The notes: generated from the letters alone by a model not told the origin. A stretch of DNA of 64,000 nucleotides from Ensifer sp. IC4062 (GCF_020193575.1 NZ_JADYVD010000023.1:43491-107490); one strand, 5' to 3'. Shown: positions 8,475 through 17,283, counted from the first letter of the stretch. Numbers and translations: made by a program.

Positions 8475-9761
8475 ATGGCTTCAGGTCGGGAGGTCCAACG
8501 CAACATGAACTCTGCTCCCTTGCGGCATAGCCAATACCAGATGCTGAAACGCTTCGGATCGCAAGGCGCGGCATCGGGTGTTTCCAATCTCTTCAGGTTG
8601 CTCAAATTCCCCTCCGCTGTTCCCACACCTGTCCTCCATCAGGCGCTGAAGAATCTCATTGGCGCCCAGGATATTTTTCAGGTGGAGATCGCAAAGGAGG
8701 GAAACGAGTACCTGCAGAGAGTAGCTGCGAGGGCCGTCCCGATAGCCGTCCTATCCGCCAGGTCCGAGTCCGATGCCGAAGCGATTGCTCGTGAAAGAGT
8801 TATATCGGAGCCGAGGCCGGAAGCCGCCTACCTTAACGTCCCTCTGTGTGATTTCTTCATCGTGACTTTTCCCTCAGGGGCTATTGTCGGATTGTCCGTC
8901 TCCCATCTCCTCACGGATGGAGAAGGGATCGCGATGTTGGCCGACGCTTTTTGTGGGGTCGTGGACTCCACTAAGGAACCGGATCATTTTCGTAACGGTT
9001 CATATATTGCCTATGTAGCATCAGAGGTCGCATGGCTGAACGGGCCTGAAGCCAAGGACGCGAGCGAGTATTGGTTTCGGCTTTTTAACGGCTACCGTCC
9101 GCCAGACATACCGCGCCGCACTTCCGTCCAGCCATATCAACAGAAGAAACTTTCTGTTGATATTGATGTATCCGTCCTTGGCCGACGGTTGTTAAAGAGC
9201 CGGCATGGACCTTTTACCGGATTACTCAGCGTTTTTTGCTGCGCGTTGAGCAATTTTTTTGATTGTCCGCGCATTGCAGTGCGGGCTGCGGCCTCAGGCC
9301 GGTCCTGCAGCTTCAGTAGACGCAGCTTTGGAGCACACGTTAATGCCTTCGCAGTATGTTTGCCAAGCAAACGGTCGGAAACGGGAAACGAGTTTTTACG
9401 TCACTCGTTTCCTTTGATTTCGGAGGCGATTGCCAATCAAAAATCGTTTCGTCTTTTCGATATGGAACCAACTCAACCCACAACGACCGATTTTCAATTT
9501 GTGTATAACGAGATCGACCGAGGCGCGAGCCAGGCAAATTCACTAGTTTTCCCTCCGCCGGTAAGCACTACCAGCCCGTTAGCCGGCACGAACTGTAAGC
9601 TTCGGTTAAACGTATATCTCCAGCCCGGTGGCCTTGATCTGGTCATGCATTACAATCCGGAATTCATAGAACAAACAAGCGCGTCCACTGTGCTGCTCCA
9701 CTGCAGGACCCTTTTGCTCCAAATTAGCGCACCCGCAGGAGAAGACGGAGCATTCAATTAA
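8475..9761 (+). CDS. Free-standing condensation-domain-like acyltransferase
   Basis: The protein of about 428 residues has the layout of the condensation/chloramphenicol-acetyltransferase superfamily (NRPS C domains, PapA-type acyltransferases). The catalytic motif appears near residue 142 as S-H-L-L-T-D-G, matching HHxxxDG with the first His replaced by Ser but the second His, Asp and Gly kept. It probably moves an acyl or aminoacyl group from a carrier protein to an amine or hydroxyl, possibly using the carrier at 3283 or 10306. The ATG at 8475 is preferred for its GGAAGG; a GTG at 8421 and an ATG at 8505 are alternatives. Its stop overlaps that of the convergent phosphatase gene. Confidence 0.7.
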   Translation: MASGREVQRNMNSAPLRHSQYQMLKRFGSQGAASGVSNLFRLLKFPSAVPTPVLHQALKNLIGAQDIFQVEIAKEGNEYLQRVAARAVPIAVLSARSESDAEAIARERVISEPRPEAAYLNVPLCDFFIVTFPSGAIVGLSVSHLLTDGEGIAMLADAFCGVVDSTKEPDHFRNGSYIAYVASEVAWLNGPEAKDASEYWFRLFNGYRPPDIPRRTSVQPYQQKKLSVDIDVSVLGRRLLKSRHGPFTGLLSVFCCALSNFFDCPRIAVRAAASGRSCSFSRRSFGAHVNAFAVCLPSKRSETGNEFLRHSFPLISEAIANQKSFRLFDMEPTQPTTTDFQFVYNEIDRGASQANSLVFPPPVSTTSPLAGTNCKLRLNVYLQPGGLDLVMHYNPEFIEQTSASTVLLHCRTLLLQISAPAGEDGAFN

Positions 9762-10306
9762 GTTGATCCTCTGCCCATCAAGCGACGTAGGTGTTTTCTC
9801 CTTCTCGCGTGCGCAACATCGGGCTGCCTCTGCTCAACTGTCCGCCACGCATCAACGAGTTTCCCGTCACGGCCCAGCAACATGTCAGCATATTGCAGAA
9901 CGAGTAAGTTCGGCATTGCCCCTTTAACCTGATCTACGATCGCTCCAACGGCAGCGCCCTCCTCTCCGGGACCCAGCCGGTCGGCTGCGATTGCGATCGC
10001 GACCGCAGTTGATCGAGAAATTCCTGCTTCACAATGAACTAGCAGGCTGCCGGTTACATTCCGCGCGAACTCCAGAGCGGTTTGAACATCTAAGATCTTT
10101 GGTTTGTTCTGGTCTGCTAAGTCAAAGTCTACATCTTCAAAGCGGAGGACTAACCTGTCCCGTGGATGCACGTCCGTTACTTCCAAGCTCTCCGGATTAG
10201 CCAGGCTCTCGATTGAGATGATCGCATCAAATTCGCGCCAGCGGCTTTGGGCCGTTAAACGGCTTAGAACAACGAGCACCTCCGTTTGATCTCGAGCCGA
10301 ACTCAT
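9758..10306 (-). CDS. Cys-based (tyrosine/dual-specificity-like) phosphatase
   Basis: This 182-residue protein contains the phosphate-binding loop H-C-E-A-G-I-S-R with nucleophile Cys92 and Arg98, followed by S-T-A-V-A-I-A-I-A, the pattern of short dual-specificity-like tyrosine phosphatases common in rhizobia. It may dephosphorylate a protein or a phosphorylated intermediate; the cluster context favours a pathway or regulatory role, but this is inference. Its start codon overlaps the carrier-protein stop (TGATG), making it the last gene of the leftward operon that begins at 15941. Confidence 0.75.
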   Translation of the reverse strand: MSSARDQTEVLVVLSRLTAQSRWREFDAIISIESLANPESLEVTDVHPRDRLVLRFEDVDFDLADQNKPKILDVQTALEFARNVTGSLLVHCEAGISRSTAVAIAIAADRLGPGEEGAAVGAIVDQVKGAMPNLLVLQYADMLLGRDGKLVDAWRTVEQRQPDVAHARRRKHLRRLMGRGST

Positions 10307-10584
10307 CAGCCGTCGCCGATTGAAGACAAATTCCCCTCAGGCAACTTGTTCCTAAGGGTTGTGAATATGGTTTCGACTGAAACCCAATTCTCAAAAAGGA
10401 GCTCTGCGTCAGAGAACTCTACACCCAAGTCTTTCTCCAGTTGCAATGCAATTGCTGCCATGTCGATAGACGAGACGCTCTCATCAGCAAAATTTGTAGA
10501 CAAGGTTAGCGGGAGGACATCCAGATCATCAACTGCCTTCCTAATTGCATTCTCCAGTAATTTCAATAGCTGTAGCTCTGGCAT
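10306..10584 (-). CDS. Second acyl/aminoacyl carrier protein
   Basis: This 92-residue helical protein has the carrier pattern E-S-V-S-S-I-D-M-A-A-I-A-L-Q-L-E-K-D-L-G-V-E-F, with Ser39 the predicted phosphopantetheine site. It differs clearly from the carrier at 3283-3534, so the pathway probably uses two separately loaded carriers. It lies between the condensation-like protein (10603-11841) and the phosphatase, with an 18-base gap upstream and GGAGGG before the ATG. No adenylation domain in the window is an obvious loader; the synthetase-like ligase at 3548 could serve both. Confidence 0.8.
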   Translation of the reverse strand: MPELQLLKLLENAIRKAVDDLDVLPLTLSTNFADESVSSIDMAAIALQLEKDLGVEFSDAELLFENWVSVETIFTTLRNKLPEGNLSSIGDG

Positions 10585-10602
10585 CTCGCCGCCCTCCGTT
10601 CT

Positions 10603-11841
10603 CTAAGCTGCACTTGAAGCCCAGCCAATGGATAAGTCATGTAGCTCTTGGCAGAAATCCTCCACCTCCATTCCCTCAATACATTCAGGATCGAAGTATG
10701 AATCGAAGAGCATTTCGGTCCCAGTGTCTAGACAGCCAATGCTCACGGTTTTACCTGCTTCGCGAGGGAAGGGATCTGCTGAAAAGTAGACGCGCCGCGG
10801 GACCCCTCGTGCGGCCGATTGCGGATACTCCGTCGTTGCCGTTAGCTGGATAGGCGTTGAGGGACATGTGCTCAGATCAGCGTCCCAAACTCGAAATGAG
10901 CTTCTCAAAGTATAGGCTGTTCTGAAGGATTGTCGTACAGTTTCGAAGTGGGACGTCAGCGGTTCTTCGCCACGGCCGTCAATCTTCACAGCGAGTGAAT
11001 CTACGAACATCCCTACAGTGGCTTGGTGGCGGACCGGGTGTCGCCAAGTGAACGGGACCCGAACACAGAAATTCGTCCGCCTTGTGCGACGCGCGAGTGC
11101 CTTGCTGGTCAAGCTCAGAGAAAGGTGGAAAAAAGTGATGCCTTTGCTTCGCATCGCATTGCGCAAAACCCGCAGCGCGGTACCTGAGAGCTTTGCCGAG
11201 CTGCAGACGTACTCCTTGCCCTTCGTTTTGCCCGGATCAAAGAGGAGCGTCACGTCCTTCATATAGTCATCCCAGAGCAGGCGTTCTTGCTGCGTCACTG
11301 GATCGGCTAGGCGAGAATTTTCTGCCTCGACAAAATCCAGAAACCGATCTGTCCGAGGAGAGCCGGTAAAGGTTTTTTTAAGCTTCTCAGTCAGGACGCG
11401 CCCGAACTCTTCCTCGAAAATATTTCGCGAACGATCGTCAGCGATGACATAACTCCACACCGCCAGCAGAACTATTTTTCTTGGGCTGCTTTGGACAATC
11501 CCGAATCGCGTTAGCTCCCCGAAAGGATCAAATGGCTGAAAAATGAACTCCCTCACGCGATCCGCGCCTATTATAGGCAGCGAGCCAAGCGACCATGCAG
11601 CGGATTTGTCCTCCGCAAACTGAAACCATTGTTCATTGATTTTCATTAGGCGTAGGCGTAGGGCAGCTTGACTGGCAACGATTGCCTCGAGGGTCTCTGT
11701 TGCAAGAACGCTCAAGTCAGAATCGATTTCCAGCGCGATGTACTGATTGATGGCCCGGGAGTCAGAGCGACCGTCACGCATGCTCCTAGCGATTGAGGCT
11801 TGGGCCGGGCGAAGTCTTATTCCTCGCATCGGGAGCGTCAT
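10603..11841 (-). CDS. Condensation-domain-like protein with degenerate active site
   Basis: This 412-residue protein begins like an NRPS condensation domain (R-L-R-P-A-Q-A-S-I-A, then L-E-A-I-V-A-S-Q-A-A-L-R-L-R). Where the HHxxxDGxS motif should lie, it has S-Y-V-I-A-D-D-R-S (residues 130-138), so the catalytic histidine is replaced by Tyr and Gly by Asp. It is therefore unlikely to catalyse condensation in the usual way. It could be a structural partner of the condensation-like protein at 8475, a carrier-binding scaffold, or a diverged enzyme. It overlaps the MurE-like gene by ATGA, so the two are made together. Confidence 0.6.
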   Translation of the reverse strand: MTLPMRGIRLRPAQASIARSMRDGRSDSRAINQYIALEIDSDLSVLATETLEAIVASQAALRLRLMKINEQWFQFAEDKSAAWSLGSLPIIGADRVREFIFQPFDPFGELTRFGIVQSSPRKIVLLAVWSYVIADDRSRNIFEEEFGRVLTEKLKKTFTGSPRTDRFLDFVEAENSRLADPVTQQERLLWDDYMKDVTLLFDPGKTKGKEYVCSSAKLSGTALRVLRNAMRSKGITFFHLSLSLTSKALARRTRRTNFCVRVPFTWRHPVRHQATVGMFVDSLAVKIDGRGEEPLTSHFETVRQSFRTAYTLRSSFRVWDADLSTCPSTPIQLTATTEYPQSAARGVPRRVYFSADPFPREAGKTVSIGCLDTGTEMLFDSYFDPECIEGMEVEDFCQELHDLSIGWASSAA

Positions 11842-13445
11842 GAGCCTCTGCTGCCCTCGCAGCCTGTTTCATTGAAAGCCGCCCCGAAATGGCCCCGGTC
11901 CCTTAGAAGCTCGCGGATGACGGCTCTGTCACTGAAAAACCTCTTCCTCGTTCGACGAGCAGAGGAGCTGTGTTCCTCTGCAACGATCTGGTAATCTTCG
12001 TGACCTTTGCCCGCGATCACGAGTACATCTCCCTCCCCCAGATCAGCAATGGCAGCCTCGATAGCGCGCTTTCTGTCAGGTATTTCCCAAACACTCGTGC
12101 TGCCGGGGATGCCTTCAATGATCTGACGGCGTATCGCCTGAGGGTCTTCAGTGCGAGGATTGTCGTCTGTAACGTACAAGCGATCGGCTAACCGTGCCGC
12201 GACCGCGCCCATCTCCGCTCTTTTCAGAGTATCTCTGTCGCCACCGCATCCGAAAACAACCGCCAACGATCTGTCTCTGACGAAAGGCCGGACTGAAACA
12301 AGGACATTTTTCAGGGCGTCTGGTGTGTGCGCAAAGTCCACATAGATGGCCGCCTGGTTGCCGAGCACTGCGGTTAACTCTAGACGTCCAGGAACGGGGT
12401 TGAAATATGATGCCGCTTCAATGGCTCTTGAGGGCTCTGCGCCAGATGCTATGGCGAGGCCGATAGCGCACAAAGTATTCTCTGCTTGAAAGTCCCCCAG
12501 AAAGGGTAGCTCCATTCTATAACTGGATCCGAACACTCCAATTTCAAGTGACTGCCCCTTGGCGCTGCGCACCCGCCTAAGGAGTTTGAGGTCGGCGGCG
12601 GCGGCGCCACATGAATAGCTGATTACAGATCTCGACGGTTTTAGCTTGTCGTAAAACGCCCTTCCGGTCACATCATTAACATTGAGAACTGCTGTTCCTG
12701 ATTGTCTCATCCTTTCCGTAAACAGCCGCAGTTTCGACTCAGCATACTCCGCCATAGAGTTGTGATAGTCCAAGTGTTCGTGGCTTAGGTTCGTAAATCC
12801 TGCGATGTCGAAGTCAAGCGCAGCTAGGCGTTGTTGATGAAGGGCATGACTTGAAGCTTCCATCACTAAATGGGAGACGCTGTGATGTGTAACAAGCTGA
12901 TTTAATAGGCTACTCGTGGTCTTCGCATCATACGTCGTTGCCGTGGCTGTAAGATTCGTATGAGTCACTCCGGCGCCCCGTAAACCTAATGTGCCGAGTG
13001 AAAGAGCGTTCTCGCCCAGGTGGCTCCACAACTCCGATAGAAAGGACGCGGTTGACGTTTTGCCGTTAGTGCCGGTGACAGCGGCGAGCATCTTCGGCCG
13101 CTTCGGGTAGAGGATCCGCAGCAGCGATGAAAAAAACACGTTAACGTCGTCAACAGCAATCACGACAACCTTACTAAGGTCATATTCACTGATTGCGAGA
13201 TCTTCGGCGCGGGCAGTCGACGGAACAACTATGGCCTGCGCGCCACCCGCGATTGCTGCAGAACAATAATTCACGCCATCTCGATGCGCCCCTTGGTATG
13301 AGGGCTTCGCGCAAAAGATGTCTCCAGGGCGAACCTCCCGAGAATCCTCGGTCGCGCCGAAAACCCACAGATCGCCCGGAGCTCCATGGACCTTCACAAC
13401 TCCGGGAAATTTGCACAGTTCGGCGAGCCTCATTAAATCCCTCAT
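11838..13445 (-). CDS. MurE-like Mur ligase
   Basis: This 535-residue protein has all three Mur ligase domains. ATP-binding T-G-T-N-G-K-T lies at 124-130, E-A-S-S-H-A-L near 196, H-E-H-L-D-Y-H near 222, and the MurE-type D-D-N-P-R-T-E-D near 435, which in meso-diaminopimelate-adding MurE recognises the incoming amino acid; G-K-G-H-E-D-Y-Q follows. Housekeeping MurE adds diaminopimelate to UDP-MurNAc-Ala-Glu and is normally encoded in the dcw cluster, whereas this copy sits among natural-product genes. It may build a peptide bond in the cluster product or be a resistant spare copy; motif retention suggests an active ligase. The gene symbol is withheld because the substrate may differ. Confidence 0.82.
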   Translation of the reverse strand: MRDLMRLAELCKFPGVVKVHGAPGDLWVFGATEDSREVRPGDIFCAKPSYQGAHRDGVNYCSAAIAGGAQAIVVPSTARAEDLAISEYDLSKVVVIAVDDVNVFFSSLLRILYPKRPKMLAAVTGTNGKTSTASFLSELWSHLGENALSLGTLGLRGAGVTHTNLTATATTYDAKTTSSLLNQLVTHHSVSHLVMEASSHALHQQRLAALDFDIAGFTNLSHEHLDYHNSMAEYAESKLRLFTERMRQSGTAVLNVNDVTGRAFYDKLKPSRSVISYSCGAAAADLKLLRRVRSAKGQSLEIGVFGSSYRMELPFLGDFQAENTLCAIGLAIASGAEPSRAIEAASYFNPVPGRLELTAVLGNQAAIYVDFAHTPDALKNVLVSVRPFVRDRSLAVVFGCGGDRDTLKRAEMGAVAARLADRLYVTDDNPRTEDPQAIRRQIIEGIPGSTSVWEIPDRKRAIEAAIADLGEGDVLVIAGKGHEDYQIVAEEHSSSARRTRKRFFSDRAVIRELLRDRGHFGAAFNETGCEGSRGS

Positions 13446-13479
13446 AGAAAAGTTACTGAGCGGGAGCGGTGATCCTGCC

Positions 13480-14475
13480 CTAACAGGGCCGCATTATCTT
13501 AACCCCGGTGAAGCCGCAGTTGCGGCAGTAATCGGTCAAGCTCCGAATTCTGGTATCATCGTACCCGTAGAGGTTCTGACCCTCGGCCATTGCGACGACA
13601 TCAGGTTCGGTAGGCCAATAAGAGAGGGATACGCCAAGTTGCTCAATCCGAGCGTCTCCTTGGTAAAATAAGCCCGTATGCCGTCCGGCAAAGTTGACTG
13701 GGACGTCCCGCCTGCAACTCGCATTCCGGCTTGCATGAATGAAGGTTAAAATGTCGTCCATAACCACCGCGATTGCGCAATGGCTTACGAGATTTCCGCA
13801 TTGATCGTCTTTTGAACGTGTGAAGAGGAGTATATCTCCGCTTTTGACATTATCAGATTCCACTTGGTCGAGGTGCTCGGTTGGAATGAATGTGGAAGCG
13901 ATCATTTCTGAGCCAATCTTCCTTCGCACAACTCGCTTCTCAGGGTCGAATTGCTCCGGCCGTTGAATCGGGCGCTCGAATGCTGAATAGGATCGTACCA
14001 GACTCCAATGGACGCACTCACACGTAACATCCCTCAGATAGCCCAGGTGAACCCCCTGTACGATTAGAGATTCTGAGCAAAAATCTAGGATAGTGCCCTG
14101 ATCGGGGTTGCTGTCTAACGAGTTCTCATCTCTATACCGTAAGCAGGCTAGGTTCTGTGCGAAATCAATCAGAGACTTCGATCTCGCCAACGCGATCACA
14201 GTGTAAACGAGCGTAACACAATCAAGCGTCTCCAATCTCAGTCGGAGTACGCCCCTTCGCGGAATAGGCAGCGCCGACTCCGGATAAAAAGGAGTTCCTA
14301 GTAGAAATTTTGCTGCTTGGTCGGTCTTGGCGTGTGGAGCTAGATCTCGCTCCGAGAGCCTGATGATGAATTCCTCGACTGCCTGTGTTGAGTGCGGACC
14401 GAACTCAATTAGACACGGGATGTGACCGAGCTCCCTTTCCACGCTTATATATTGCTCGCGCTCAAAGAAAGCCAT
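13480..14475 (-). CDS. DUF1460-family (N-acetylmuramoyl-L-alanine amidase-like) protein
   Basis: This 331-residue protein matches the DUF1460 cysteine hydrolase family: L-G-T-P-F-Y near residue 59, then L-D-C-V-T-L-V-Y with putative catalytic Cys86, and later S-H-C-A-I-A-V-V and F-I-H-A-S, which could supply the histidine. Characterised relatives cleave peptidoglycan stem peptides at or next to the first L-Ala. No convincing signal peptide is seen, so it probably acts in the cytoplasm. Between the MurE-like ligase and the methyltransferase, it could trim a muropeptide-like intermediate. It lies 34 bases upstream of the MurE-like gene. Confidence 0.7.
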   Translation of the reverse strand: MAFFEREQYISVERELGHIPCLIEFGPHSTQAVEEFIIRLSERDLAPHAKTDQAAKFLLGTPFYPESALPIPRRGVLRLRLETLDCVTLVYTVIALARSKSLIDFAQNLACLRYRDENSLDSNPDQGTILDFCSESLIVQGVHLGYLRDVTCECVHWSLVRSYSAFERPIQRPEQFDPEKRVVRRKIGSEMIASTFIPTEHLDQVESDNVKSGDILLFTRSKDDQCGNLVSHCAIAVVMDDILTFIHASRNASCRRDVPVNFAGRHTGLFYQGDARIEQLGVSLSYWPTEPDVVAMAEGQNLYGYDDTRIRSLTDYCRNCGFTGVKIMRPC

Positions 14476-14485
14476 GCTTCATCTT

Positions 14486-15091
14486 TCACGATTTTTTCGC
14501 TACGAAAATGGTTCTGCCCGAGTGAACCTTCGAATGGCGGTGGGTGACGTCCAGCCTATTGACCACCGTGCCGAGCCTACCAACGTACTCCTCAATCCAG
14601 CTATACTCAGAGATACATTCAAAGATCATCGTCCCGGATTCATTCAGAAACTCGGCGATCTTCTGAAAGATGTCTTCGAAACTGCCGCTCGATTTGTGAG
14701 AGTAGCCGAACCCTATGCCGGCCCAGACAACGCAATCAAAGTTTGTTGCCTCAATCCCCGAGATATCTCGAATATCGCCGCATATAAAGGTAGCGTTTGG
14801 GTCCTCTTGGAACCTCTGCTTCGCCGCGGCAATGACTGTGGGAGATATATCGACACCCACGTATCGCCTAAACGCGCTGAAACAGCTGCGGAGCTCGCCC
14901 GTCGTGCATCCAATGTCTAGGATTCTGGAGCAATCTCGTTGTTCAATCAAGCCGCCGATGATCGCGTAGCGCGCGGAGAGGGTATCTTCAAGTAGATAGT
15001 CGTAGGCTCCTCGTACGTGAGCCTCCTCTTGTCGTTGAGGATCAGACGTAAGCTCCTCGCGCTCCGCGGCGGTAAGGCTCGACTTGACCAT
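14486..15091 (-). CDS. Class I SAM-dependent methyltransferase
   Basis: The roughly 201-residue protein has a Rossmann methyltransferase core: R-I-L-D-I-G-C-T-T-G-E-L (motif I, SAM binding), Y-V-G-V-D-I-S (motif II) and F-D-C-V-V-W-A-G-I (motif IV region). It is predicted to methylate a small molecule in the pathway; the substrate is not visible. The frame is open to a TTG at 15130 inside the upstream gene, but the ATG at 15091, four bases after the PgeF-like stop, is the better start. Confidence 0.78.
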   Translation of the reverse strand: MVKSSLTAAEREELTSDPQRQEEAHVRGAYDYLLEDTLSARYAIIGGLIEQRDCSRILDIGCTTGELRSCFSAFRRYVGVDISPTVIAAAKQRFQEDPNATFICGDIRDISGIEATNFDCVVWAGIGFGYSHKSSGSFEDIFQKIAEFLNESGTMIFECISEYSWIEEYVGRLGTVVNRLDVTHRHSKVHSGRTIFVAKKS

Positions 15092-15095
15092 TGGT

Positions 15096-15941
15096 TCATC
15101 CAAGATTATCTGCCCCCCTGCTGCCTTCAACTCGACTGCCCGCAGAAAGACCCGCGACTGTCAGAAGGTTGCCTCGTGGTCCGTGCCCAAGCTTACTGCT
15201 TTGATGAGAGAAAAATTTGCGGCCGTCGGTGTAATAAGAGGGGCGGGCAATATTCTGCCGCCGCACACCTCCATTGGTCGCCTGATCACAAAAAGCTGCG
15301 ACCAAATCAAAACATAATTCGTCATCCCCATTGTTACGGATAAAGTTCTCCGCTCTGGGGTGCTTCACCAAGAGTTGACTAGATATAGCATTCCACAAGC
15401 CCGACTGGCTGACGATGTAATCATCACCCGAGATCGATGGCCCAAGAAGCACACGAAGATCACGGGAACGGGCGCCGTGTTCTTCCATACTGCGGAGAAC
15501 GTTGAAGACGATGCCATTAGCCAGCCCTAAAAGCCCAACATGAGCCAAGCAAGCGAGACCCGTCGAAACAGATACGAAGAATGCTGGAATGCAGTCGGCT
15601 GAAATAACACCAGCAGACCTTTCCCCTAGATCAAACAGAACCGCGTCGTAAAAACTGGCAGATTCCTTTCCTTCCACCCATACAGGATGAGGGAAGTTCC
15701 GTATTCTGAAATCTGCGCCCAGGGCAACCGCAACGTTCGAGGTATGCCGCGGATCAACGATTATGGTTTCGTATAGAAGTTCGAGGCGCTGCAAAAAAGT
15801 GGCTCGATTACGGTGAACCTTTTCAGCTGCCTCAAGGTGAGTGGACATGTTGCCATCGGCTATACACGACGCACAGAACAGGAGCTGCGGAGGCAGCAAT
15901 TTCCCCTCTTCCGAGTAGAACGAACCGGATGCAAAAACCAT
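15096..15941 (-). CDS. PgeF/YfiH-type multicopper-oxidase-fold protein (peptidoglycan editing factor family)
   Basis: This 281-residue protein matches the YfiH/PgeF (DUF152, laccase-domain) family. The metal-binding triad seems kept: His66 (in P-R-H-T-S-N-V), Cys117 (in S-A-D-C-I-P) and His134 (in A-H-V-G). Late G-P-S-I and F-F-S-H...G-P-R-G also fit. The usual A-H-A-G-W-R-G is altered to A-H-V-G-L-L-G. PgeF in E. coli removes L-Ser wrongly added to UDP-MurNAc, while other members act on purine nucleosides. Here it leads an operon with a DUF1460 amidase and a MurE-like ligase, so an amidase or editing role on a muropeptide-like compound is plausible. AGGAAG precedes the ATG. Confidence 0.72.
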   Translation of the reverse strand: MVFASGSFYSEEGKLLPPQLLFCASCIADGNMSTHLEAAEKVHRNRATFLQRLELLYETIIVDPRHTSNVAVALGADFRIRNFPHPVWVEGKESASFYDAVLFDLGERSAGVISADCIPAFFVSVSTGLACLAHVGLLGLANGIVFNVLRSMEEHGARSRDLRVLLGPSISGDDYIVSQSGLWNAISSQLLVKHPRAENFIRNNGDDELCFDLVAAFCDQATNGGVRRQNIARPSYYTDGRKFFSHQSSKLGHGPRGNLLTVAGLSAGSRVEGSRGADNLG

Positions 15942-16154
15942 GATGGTCTTCCTGAATACTTCATGCGTCGGTGTTTCGCTTACAACTGCGATTTGGGCGT
16001 GGAGCTTTTCATATGCACGGAATGCGTGTCAACCCACTTCGATTTAGGGTTGTCAAAAGACGAGGTTCGGATAAGTTTGAGCAGTTGCATATTGGATTTT
16101 GGTATATTGCTGGTTGCTCAACACCTTCGATCGGCAAAAGACCTGGGAGCTTGT
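15942..16154. promoter_or_regulatory. Divergent promoter region between PgeF-like operon and nucleotidyltransferase
   Basis: This 213-base AT-richer stretch separates two divergent genes and should hold both promoters. An open frame extends from 15813 through it into the nucleotidyltransferase, but the upstream part overlaps the PgeF-like gene antisense and looks non-coding. No clear operator was identified. Confidence 0.4.
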
Positions 16155-17093
16155 ATGTCGGGAGCGATAACCGGTATCGTCCTAGCGGGTGGCTACGGCG
16201 GTAGATTTTACCCATTTACGAAAACCGTTCCAAAGGAGCTGCTACCGGTTAGCGGGGTACCCACAATACATTGGGTCTTGCGGGAGTGTGTCGCTGCAGG
16301 AGTGGCCAGAATAAAGGTTGTGCGGCGCGCAGACACCGATCTGACAGAGGCGCATTTTGCCGCGAGCACACAGGTCGATGATTATCTTCGATCTATTCAC
16401 AACATCGAGGCTGGTACGTCCACGTTTAGCGACATTGTGTCGAGGGTGGAATTCCTTCCAGAGAGGCCTTGCAAGTACGGGACGCTAGGCCCCTTTCTCC
16501 AGGCTGCGCAAGCAGAAGATGCCGCTGATCGTTATCTGGTTTGTTTCGGTGACGAAGTTTTTATCCCAGCCCCTGCTGAACGCACTACATGCCAGCGTCT
16601 TCTGGATGGTAGCTCTCAAGCGGTAATAGCCGTCTTGGACGAGCTAGTTGCTCCTGGCGGAATATTCGGCATCGCCGAACTGGAAGCAGATCAGGATGAG
16701 TTCAGTTCTGTTCTAGAGCTTTGGCAGAAGCCTCATACTCCAGCTACCCCCCACGGCTTTCCTATTGTAAGTCGGCTCGTTATTGATGCAGATTTACTCA
16801 CACCACTGCGTCGTCTTTTTGATGAAGGCGAGTCTGATCTACTTACTGCTCTCACTAAAATCCCCGGAGTAAGTATTACTGCAGTGAAAACTCGTGAGGT
16901 CTGGGGCACTGTTGGTGATCCAGCATCTTACCTCGCGCTCCTTAGCAAAGCCCATGCGGCACATCGGCCAGTCGACATAGTTGATTTCTATCGCGATTTG
17001 CTGCGTGTCCCGGTCATGCCCGACGGTGATTCCGATCTGAAGCTGAACACCCACTCCAAAGTGAGCCGTCTGGTTCGAATGGGGCAGACATAA
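16155..17093 (+). CDS. Sugar-1-phosphate nucleotidyltransferase (GalU/RmlA-like)
   Basis: This 312-residue protein begins G-I-V-L-A-G-G-Y-G-G-R-F-Y-P-F-T-K...K-E-L-L-P-V, the nucleotide-binding signature of NDP-sugar pyrophosphorylases. Later Y-L-V-C-F-G-D-E and the ending G-V-S-I-T-A-V-K...W-G-T-V-G-D-P fit GalU-like uridylyltransferases. It should activate a sugar 1-phosphate with NTP, giving a sugar nucleotide for the cluster. The ATG at 16155 has GGGAG just upstream and starts exactly at the conserved fold. No glycosyltransferase is recognised within the window, so one may lie to the left, or the product may itself be nucleotide-linked. Confidence 0.8.
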   Translation: MSGAITGIVLAGGYGGRFYPFTKTVPKELLPVSGVPTIHWVLRECVAAGVARIKVVRRADTDLTEAHFAASTQVDDYLRSIHNIEAGTSTFSDIVSRVEFLPERPCKYGTLGPFLQAAQAEDAADRYLVCFGDEVFIPAPAERTTCQRLLDGSSQAVIAVLDELVAPGGIFGIAELEADQDEFSSVLELWQKPHTPATPHGFPIVSRLVIDADLLTPLRRLFDEGESDLLTALTKIPGVSITAVKTREVWGTVGDPASYLALLSKAHAAHRPVDIVDFYRDLLRVPVMPDGDSDLKLNTHSKVSRLVRMGQT

Positions 17094-17257
17094 CGGCCTT
17101 TTCCGTTGCGCCAGGTGGCACGCTGAAGCAGGATTTGATCACCTCTTTGATCTTGGCGCCCCGCCCTCGACTGCCCATCACCGTTGCGAGTATTCCCGCT
17201 GCGCCAGAACCGTCTCGTCATCATATCTCGCTTACTCGCCTGGGGATCGAGAGAAAA

Positions 17258-17283
17258 AGCCGACCTAAGACGGCTCCTTTTTT
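17258..17283. terminator. Bidirectional rho-independent terminator
   Basis: AGCCG at 17258-17262 pairs with CGGCT at 17271-17275 across an 8-base loop. Ts follow on the plus strand (17278-17283), and an A run precedes it (T run on the minus strand). It sits between the convergent genes ending at 17093 and 17282 and can serve both. It also marks the boundary between the biosynthetic cluster and the transfer region. Confidence 0.65.

Noticed and set aside
15813..16154. N-terminal extension of the sugar nucleotidyltransferase
   Set aside because: It is antisense to the PgeF-like gene and its promoter region, and the conserved fold begins at 16155.
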